From assembly GCA_030248135.1 (NCBI GenBank), contig JASANC010004938.1, forward strand, positions 62,001-126,000: a DNA stretch of 64,000 nucleotides. Direction: 5' to 3'. The position numbers and the translations under genes were made by a program. The notes beneath the pieces are model-generated. The model saw nothing but the letters and a program-made list of their open reading frames with translations. It was not told where the DNA came from and did no database searches. Position 1 is the first letter of the stretch. Every line of letters begins with the position of its first letter. Shown here one piece after another: positions 56,201 through 64,000 of the stretch. This stretch comes from Theristus sp. LFF4_11. Its lineage: Eukaryota; Nematoda; Chromadorea; Monhysterida; Xyalidae.

Positions 56201-59200
56201 AACGCAAGAAATGTGCAAATACCATAATTTACATGACAGCCAACATTAAAAAGAACATTAAAAATAATAACAATCCGAACAAAAACAAAAAAAAATAAAA
56301 AAACCAAAAATATGACTTTTTAAAAGTCGCCCACGAAACCTTGGGTGGCCGGCGCGGTAATTTATGAGACGCCAAAACGCAGTATTATTATGAACGACAT
56401 GGCGATCACGCATGACCGTCCAAAAGTGTGCGCGTATGGAAAAAGCATCTCAGCAAATTATAATAAGAAAAACACATACATAATATTGTTGGTGGAAACA
56501 GGAGAGACACCGACGGTATGCGAGAGGGGTGCGCTGCAAATCGGGTAGGCCAGGCGAAGGTCATCGAGGGGACGTGCACATGCGCAAAAGTGGACACGAA
56601 CGCGCAAACTGCAGCCGTGGTGATGCGAGCGGAGAAAACTTGCAGACTGCTCCTACCGTATACCTCCATGCAACAAAATTTTTCGGTTGACAACTTGGTA
56701 GCCAATTCCTTCATAATAATTTCACGTTTTCTTGACGCACTGGGCATCTTTGCGGTTCATTATCGTCACACCATCGCAATCGGGGCGCGGTTGTAATGCT
56801 TTTTGGGTAAGATCGCGTCGAGACCGGCGAGAACACGGTAGATACCGTATATCAGTCATCGATTGTGTGTGTGTGTGATTTTAGATGATCGATTGTATCG
56901 AACAGAGACTGACGGGAACACGGTCCATTGATTGCAAAACCAAACGAAACCAAGGGCAAGCTTGTCAAAACAAAGCCGCGCTGCCGATTCATCTGTCGAT
57001 GATCGCTGCCCTCTCTGACAGCCACGGCCCGGCCCAGTGCTGCCGAGCCTTTGGTTGACTCTGCAGCTACATGCCAGCGCCTATGATTATATTCATATTT
57101 GCCTTGTGACGATGTTGATGTGAAATTCTCTGTGGAACAAACCGATGAACGATCGTGAATGTTGCAATATTTCGTGTGTCGACATTTTTTTTGGTGCGGC
57201 TATTTGAAATTGGGCAATTTGTTTGAAGTTATGGTTTGATGACAGGTATATGAGGGCTGTCGATGGCAGATGTTCTCGTTTGGTTCTTGAGATTTTAAAG
57301 AATTATTTGTTATCGGTCATTGCTTGACGATATCTAACTTTAAAGATTAGACAAGTTTCACCGCAATAACTGAAATAATGAACAGTTTGATCATACATTA
57401 CACATACTTTATTTGCGCAAAACATCATAATTGGTAATAAATTTTGTAAAATGGCTTTTTTCACTTGATAATTTATATCAGACCACCATATTAAAACTAC
57501 CTTTGAATCATTTACAACAGAACTTTTTTTACAATATAACGAAGCAAAAATGCAACAGTGGGATGCAGTAGTGAAGACAACCTAAACAGGTACAAATACA
57601 TGAACGCTATCGATAAACAGGTATAGTATACATAACATCAAAGCAATCATCGACTGCTGACTGGAAAGTATACACCATTAGTGTACGTAATGATTGTTGA
57701 TATATACACCAAACCAAAAGGTATGATAATGATCATAATCTTTCGGCATGAACAAACACAACATTATTTAACACATCTTATTATGGGAAATCGCCAACGT
57801 TTGTTTGCACCGACCAGATGCAAAAAAACACGCAGCAAACTGCTACCGTTTTGATAAAAGGAATTGATAACAGAAAAACTTACATTGTTGGGCTGTTGTT
57901 TGATGAAACGGCAAAACTTTGACCCGCCTATAATTCTGCTATCATTAAAAAAATATTTTTTTGGATTTTTCTGCTTGCTCAGCTCAGCGGGTCGCCATCA
58001 ACAATTCAAAGTGTTCGTTTTACTATTTATCAAAACAGAGAATTTAAAAAAATGTCATTCGGAGGTGCTATTTTGAAATACTTTTAGTATTTTTATTATT
58101 ATTTTTACGAATAAAGATACAAACTGCAATTGTTGAATGATATTGGAGAAAAAATGGACGATATGATGCGACGTGCGCACAAAAATAAATGTGAAGACGA
58201 AACATTTTGTTGTTGTTCGGTTGTGGTTTGTTGGTGGTTTTTCGTGTTTCTGGCTGAGCGTATATTTCTAAATACGTCGTGCAGCTGCGCGTTTGGTGTG
58301 CGTGTTTGGCCTGTGGCGGCGGTTTGGTGTGCGTGTCACAAAAGTCAACCAGTGGGACGGTCACGATTTGCAAAGGCTGCGTTTTTAACTGGAAAATTCG
58401 CATCTGAATGAATTCACGCCGTTTCGAAAAATATGCTCGCAAAAAAATCATATGCGTAAATGATGGCAATTTTTGCGATGACACAACGGTGATGAGACTG
58501 ACATGGATGAGACGAAACAACGGTAAGTTTAAAACTAAGACACTAAGTCGCTGTATGCATCATCAGCCGATGCGTGTAATTTCGTGTGTCCAACACCCAC
58601 CACCCCACTTAGTGACGAATCAATACGATTTCACTTAATCGATCATAAAAATGATTTTCGTCATATCTTTATACTTTTGGGCGAAATTGTTATTATTAAT
58701 ATGGGAAACGGCGAATAAAAACGACACAGAGAGAGTGATGCACATTGCAGCGGCGGCGATGGAAGGGATGAACTTTAATGGAAACCGGCAAATAGCGCTA
58801 CGATCAAACAAAATATTGAAAAATTGATTTTTTTGGATAATTCGATGAGAAGGGAGCAGCAAACGTTAAGGAATATCAATTGCAAACATGCGTCAACGGA
58901 AACACGGGCACGAATATATAGTTTGCTAGACATGTCTTCTTATAACTTGCAAAAAATCAAATGTCATTGAACAAACATAAAATTTGAGAAAAAAACTCAA
59001 ACTTTGCTTTGACGGCAGATAATTTTCACAGAGAATATTAAAAAGTAAACCAAATTAGTCAGTATATTTTGTTGAGCTTCTAGTGGAAACTCAGCAGTTT
59101 GTTTTGAACAACTTTTTGTTTGGCGATGATCAAACCACACGTTTACTCAACAAACTGTTGACTATTATGTATGTTGACACGTTTGTCGAAGTAGATCAAG

Positions 59201-59280
59201 CGCAGTCAAAAAATAAAAAAAGGGAAACAAGCTCAAGACCCACAGTGGCTACAGCAGACGCTACTTTGCCGCTGCGAACT
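53240..59280. other. Spacer without recognisable genes
   Basis: CA/TG-rich around 53.6-54.5 kb, AT-rich later. ORFs there are strand-symmetric products of simple repeats. A TGATTTATGG site occurs at 55138-55147. Confidence 0.6.
55138..55147 (+). promoter_or_regulatory. TGATTTATGG site
   Basis: An exact match to the PBX/Exd-posterior Hox composite word, in the spacer between the two divergent exons. Confidence 0.4.
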
Positions 59281-59282
59281 TG

Positions 59283-59467
59283 AGAACGAACGAACGGTGA
59301 TTTCTTGCGATGTTTTAGCACCTTGGCTAACCCAGAGAAGCGTACAGAACGCGTCGAGTAGGGCGCCCATCGAGCTTTCTCTGTCATTAAGCGCCTGTAC
59401 ACCCCTCGGTGGGGCTCGATCCACCGAGCGGTCTAACCCGCTACCACCCAGGCCACGAGTGTGACGA
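59283..59467 (-). mobile_element. tRNA-derived SINE copy, minus strand
   Basis: Read on the minus strand it runs GTGGCCTGGGTGGTAGCGGG (A-box-like), GGATCGAGCCCC (B-box-like), then GACAGAGAAAGCTCGATGGG. It is the best preserved head of the family. Confidence 0.85.
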
Positions 59468-59787
59468 AATTGGACTAAAAAACCGCTGAACTATCCGATC
59501 TGACCTTTTATTGAAAACCAACAAAACTGAAAATTCCTGTTTCACTCTGTCTATTGCCAATTATAAATTTTTAAAGCGCCTCAAGAATTGATTTACCTAG
59601 CACAAAGCGGCATCCATTCATGACCTTGTCATAAAATGGAGAAGAAGAATAACGTTGACTTGATTTGCAGAGAGCTTTGCAATCTGCAGATTTGCTGGAA
59701 AAAGCTTCACGGCTAAAAAAGCCATGTGCACAACCAAATGACACGCTACAGTTCGTTTTAGTTTCAGAATATCTTGTCAGCTGTAAA

Positions 59788-59880
59788 GGTGCATTCATGA
59801 AGCAGTATTTAGTGACCGCGTAGCTATATTTAAAAAAAACACAGCTACATGTCACTAAATTCTGTTTCGTGAATGCCCCT
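59788..59880. mobile_element. hAT-like ATTCATGAAGCA MITE, copy 3
   Basis: GGTGCATTCATGAAGCAG and CTGTTTCGTGAATGCCCC are inverted ends. A degraded relative lies at 44132-44182. Confidence 0.78.
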
Positions 59881-59928
59881 AAAAACTTTCTGCACCCACA
59901 TACAAAGAAAACTTGAGTTACAACTATT

Positions 59929-60160
59929 GTGGATTTATTCAAACGTGTCCCGACTAAAATGACGTCATTTGCTTTAAAAACGCCCGTTTGTCAAAGTACA
60001 GGCACTAAAATGTCAGTTTGGTGTGACTGATTCGACATTCACCATTTGTTTACGGGAACAAATCGGCTAAACGGAAAATCTGGTTTGCTGTGAACGGCAA
60101 ACTCATGTTTGGCGGCACATGACGTCATTTCAGTGGGACACGTTTTAAAAAATAGGTCAT
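59929..60160 (+). mobile_element. TGACGTCAT-ended MITE, copy 3
   Basis: Core 59944-60142, 199 bp, same arms and flanking TTGTGGATTTATTCAAA as copy 1. Confidence 0.85.
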
Positions 60161-60783
60161 ACGTAATACCTGCCGTCCATGTCCGCTTAAATTGAGAAAC
60201 CTTTCCAAAAACAAATAACCTGGCGATTTTGATTTGTGTGAAGTGAATTACAGTGAAACTATGTGGCTCACAAAGGAGTAAATCTTGAAAACAGTGTAAC
60301 AGTAATTTACGAGAACGATTGATCAATTAATATAGTAATAAATAAAAGAAAGCAACAAACCCACAAGCGGAACATCAAAAGCGTTGCCGTGCCAAACACA
60401 AAAAAATGTTTAGCATTATTACTAACCGAAACTTTTCAAAGAGCTGCCAGAGATCATTGAATGTCAAAATACCAACAGAAAAAAACAAAGCAGAAAAATG
60501 GTGACGAAAGAACAGCGCAGAGAAAACATTGTGGAGAGACTGCATAGAGAAAAAGCAGATATATCGACAAACACGAATCGAGCGAACACTGAGCCAACAC
60601 AACATTATATCAAGCGAAAGAGACAGAACGGAACATGTGAAGCAGAGAAAAAAATGAAACACATCACAACAACAACAACAGAAAACCATCTGGTCGTAAA
60701 AAGACGCTCCGTTAGCCAGCGAGCAAGACGCACACGGCGCAGGCCACGGTCGTAAATCAGCGGCTCGAGCGTACGCGCAACGC

Positions 60784-60793
60784 CCATAAATCA
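60784..60793 (-). promoter_or_regulatory. TGATTTATGG site
   Basis: CCATAAATCA on the plus strand, followed 4 bp later by TTTATGGCGGC in the opposite sense. Confidence 0.4.
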
Positions 60794-60799
60794 GCTTTA

Positions 60800-63400
60800 T
60801 GGCGGCTATTTTTCTTTCTCTCTTTCCTTGCTCTCTCTGTCTCTCGTTTTACTACGTTACTCTACGTGTTCTATGCGGTCTTGGCAATGGTCATTGATTA
60901 TGCGTATCTGCATGCGAGAAATATATGCCAATGAATCCTGATACATGTTACATGGTACACTCATATGCAACGTTCCTGTTCATTTATATGGCGGACTATG
61001 ATGATTGCTGAAAGTTTCTTGACAAAACCAAGCATTTACACGTGTGCATTTCTGTGCGCTGTGCACTGTGATTTGAAGCAGTGTTGAACATTGTCATTTG
61101 AAATCTTGATTTGAATAAAAATCAAAAACATGACTAAACATCGTGTTTGACACGTGTTCAAATGGATAAAATTTGTAGATTTTTGAGTTCGCAAAATCGT
61201 TTGGGTGATTTAGAAGGTTCGAAATTAGGCAGCTGACATTCAGCGCGTCACTGTCTTTGCTGTTGACTGCGATTGGCTGCCTTTGAATTGACTGGCGTTG
61301 ATGATTGATGGTCAGCAATCGATTAATCCAAATAGGCTTTTTAACAAACATGTTTGAAAACTTGGAGTAAAACAGGCAAGTAAAACAAAAAAGTTTCAGG
61401 CAATCAGCTGATTTGCTGCATGAATGGGGTTCACCTATTGGTTCTAACAAACATCTCAATGCTGCCCATGTCAGCTTTAAGTTTTGCAAAAAATTGAACA
61501 CTGCAGTTTGAATTTGAATAGTTTTTCGGCCAGTCCTGTTGCCCTATAACCGCAGGTAAGTGGGTAGAAAACGTATCGTTGCATTGGATCATATAATTTC
61601 TACATTTTGAAACATCAAAGATCATTCGGGTAAACAGGACACAGTCACACCAGAACGATACAAATATAAATCAACTGAAACAAGCTGAACAATTCGTGAC
61701 TTTTACGACAGCACACACCTTTGATTGAATGTTCGAGTTTATGAGACCCTTGGGGCCTTACCACACAGAAGTAGTATGTAGTCTACGGACAAGTAAGCTA
61801 ATAAAAGAAAATGACGAAATTACATTATGACACAATCTCGAAAGACAGGTGAGGTTTTTTTAATCAGTGGAGAATATGGGGATAATTTTTAGTTTATAGG
61901 TTTTATGTTCCAGTGGAGTTTATTGACCGACGGATGCATGAGCAAAGCAAAGCAACATATAATCGTTGCATACAATATATATTAATACGTTATCTGTTTT
62001 TATAAATGAGTAATTTAATTCGACTGACACCTTGTCCTGGCTGTTGCAAGTTTCAGTAGGACAGGCAAACAAGAAATGCCAAATGTATTTTAATCGTAAA
62101 CAAAGAATCGGAAACCATTATTTTGAACGCCTCATATAAAGAAAAGTCTCTTACGTGGTCCTTTACCGTAGTCCATAACTTTAGGGCAGTACGTTGCGCT
62201 ATATGTTGAAGAATATCAGTAGTGCAACAACAACACCCGGCTGGTACACGGTGATTGTAGCGAACATAAACGAGAGATCATTATCAGCTGCAATAATAAT
62301 ATTAAGCAAACACAACAAGCCCGCTGCTTCACTTAGCAGCAGCACACCCCGTTCCAGTTCAACGCAACGCTTAAAAAGGGCAATCGCACGTCACGTGACC
62401 GCAGTGAACTGCCGAACGCTCATTGGTCACTTTTAATTTCGCCGGCACGTTAAACATAATATACGTACACGATGTTGCATATGTTTGCGTCAGTTGATGT
62501 TGTTGTGGTTGTTGTTGTTGTTGCTGTGTTCGCATGTGTCTGTGTGAGTGTTTGTTGTGTTGCTAGTTTCACTGACGAAAATGTCGAAACATAACATGCA
62601 CATTCATATGCGTGCATATGCTTATATGCCGTTCAGAGTAATGTTGAAAACGATAAAATGGTACACGTTTATTGTGTGGCGTTGATAATTTATGTGCGGC
62701 AATTTATTATTACCAGTCGGTAACGATGCGAATGTGCGCAGTTTTATTGAGTTTCCGCTGTTGAACACATCAATATGTCCGCATACATGTGCCTCGCGTT
62801 TATGGAGAAAAAATCTACCTGCGAGACTGCAGGTTTGATGCGCGGTTGCCGGCAGCGCTGCAGGCAGCGCGTGTGGCATTGCCATTGTGCTGATGTTGAT
62901 GTATTGATGGTCTGCACCGCGCGTTCATAATTCGCTTTGTGATTCGCCGCTCTTGTAACAAAAATGCGTTGCTTCGTTTTTTTCGCACAAGTTCCAACCC
63001 CTCCACACATGCAGTGTATACGAGTACAACAACACCATACTTGCGTGCCATTGTAGTTTTTTTCTCTCTTTGGATCGTTAGCTTTCTTCTGGTTCGCATC
63101 AAAGATGAACGCACAAAAAAACTTTTATTACCATATGTTTTTTGGTTGCTTCTTTTTCAAATGTCGCCGCGCCACCACCGCGGATGATAAACGACTATCT
63201 GTCAATAGTGCATCTGTATCTGTGGTCCATATACGTATCTCGTTCGTTTACCTGTGTCAGCGGCACGATTAATTGCGTTCTCTGTTGTTCTTTTTTTGAA
63301 CTGTAATCGATAGACGTTTACGCCGTTGCACGGATAGAAAAAACACCGTATGAATTTATGATCTGCTATCGTTTTTACATTGCGCACAATATTGTCGTTT
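60800..63400. other. Sequence upstream of the plus-strand exon
   Basis: No exon recognised. It presumably holds promoter and leader of the gene starting at 63451. A GTTGTTGTTGTTG tract lies near 62505. Confidence 0.55.
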
Positions 63401-63450
63401 AAGATGTGATTAATCAATTACAGAGCATACGAATAGGACACAGAGGTATT

Positions 63451-63813
63451 ATGCAGTACGACTACCACGCTGGCAACAGCAGTTGGCAGGCACCGCCGCA
63501 ACCGAATCCGTACGCCCCGAATTCGAATAACTCAAGCGTCAGCTATTCGGCGAATCCAACCACGTTGGGTCACCTGGAGCAATATGCAGCGGGACGATTG
63601 GCTGATTACGCCGCGAACTTCTACGCACCGTATGCCCACGGACCGTACACTGCGGCAGGGCAGGCCACCGTGGTGGCACATCCCTACGGTGGCCCTGCCA
63701 TCCTGCCCCCACCGCCGCACCCAGCCCCGGCTCACACGCATCACCCGACGCCCCCGCATTCGGGGTCCGAGCTCACCGCGCTCTACATGGATCAAGGCGT
63801 CCGAATGCACCCG
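63451..63813 (+). CDS. First coding exon of an unidentified, possibly Hox-type, regulator
   Basis: From the ATG at 63451 the frame reads MQYDYHAGNSSWQAPPQP and continues rich in Tyr, Ala, Pro, His and Ser (121 codons), with DYAANFYAPYAHGPYTAAGQ and a PPPPHPAPAHTHHP run. The donor CACCCG|GTCAGT fits and keeps phase 0. GC content and composition stand out from the AT-rich flanks and resemble Hox N-termini; there is no hexapeptide or homeobox in the window. It runs away from the Hox4-like gene. The identity is open; neighbouring Hox genes are one possibility. Confidence 0.6.
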
Positions 63814-64000
63814 GTCAGTGGAAGTTGGCTTGAGTTTTTTTAATATTTGAAGCACGCCTCCCCGCACTGATTCCGGGAACCCGAAGGTACCAAACTCAGG
63901 TGAATTCGTTTTGTTTCCATTTGAAAAAACTTATTCGCATTTACACTGTATCAAGTGCGTCCGATTAATATTTTTTCATTGCTTTATCAACGTGACAGTG

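Noticed and set aside
24800..63400. A mir-10 hairpin expected near Hox4
   Set aside because: I looked by eye for ACCCTGTAGATCCGA on both strands and did not see it; an eye search cannot exclude it.
63406..63450. Upstream start for the 63451 exon
   Set aside because: The upstream codon at 63406 is GTG, not ATG; the first in-frame ATG is at 63451.

Overview
The window is animal nuclear DNA. Genes are split into short GT-AG exons, a Hox homeobox and a ferlin gene are present, and introns and spacers are packed with miniature transposons, tRNA-derived SINE copies, a satellite array and microsatellites. No bacterial operon, CRISPR array, phage or ribosomal gene was seen. The Hox/ferlin content fits a bilaterian, most likely an invertebrate; the phylum cannot be fixed from sequence alone.

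Region 1, about 1-24.8 kb, minus strand: one large ferlin-family gene. I could chain 35 coding exons (24779 down to 258) with compatible reading phases, giving 1,694 codons plus 2 nt. The order is a charged, low-complexity N-terminus, C2B, C2C, FerA-like helices, FerB, DysF, C2D, C2E, the inter-C2 WxKFYA segment and C2F. The C2G/transmembrane end lies off the left edge. An N-terminal C2A domain is absent, and Asp residues that normally bind Ca2+ in C2 loops are mostly replaced.

Its introns hold most of the structured repeats: a 13-copy, ~149-bp satellite with a four-monomer higher-order pattern (7.4-9.34 kb), a 1-kb element with 142-bp inverted arms (6320-7344), a C-rich TIR element (15.75-16.19 kb), and several MITE families.

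Region 2, 26.9-35.2 kb, minus strand: a two-exon Hox gene, closest to Hox4/Deformed. Exon 1 (34612-35179) carries a hexapeptide with Gly instead of Pro. Exon 2 (26886-27199) encodes a complete homeodomain with His at position 56. A 7.4-kb intron separates them.

Region 3, 35.2-63.4 kb: a gene-poor spacer, rich in CA/TG repeats in its first third, with scattered MITEs, one SINE on each strand, and several TGATTTATGG-like (PBX-Hox type) sites. At 63451 a plus-strand exon begins, encoding a Tyr/Pro/Ala/His-rich N-terminus that looks like the first exon of a developmental regulator and points off the right edge.

Exon limits were read by eye from codon continuity and splice consensus, not from transcripts.
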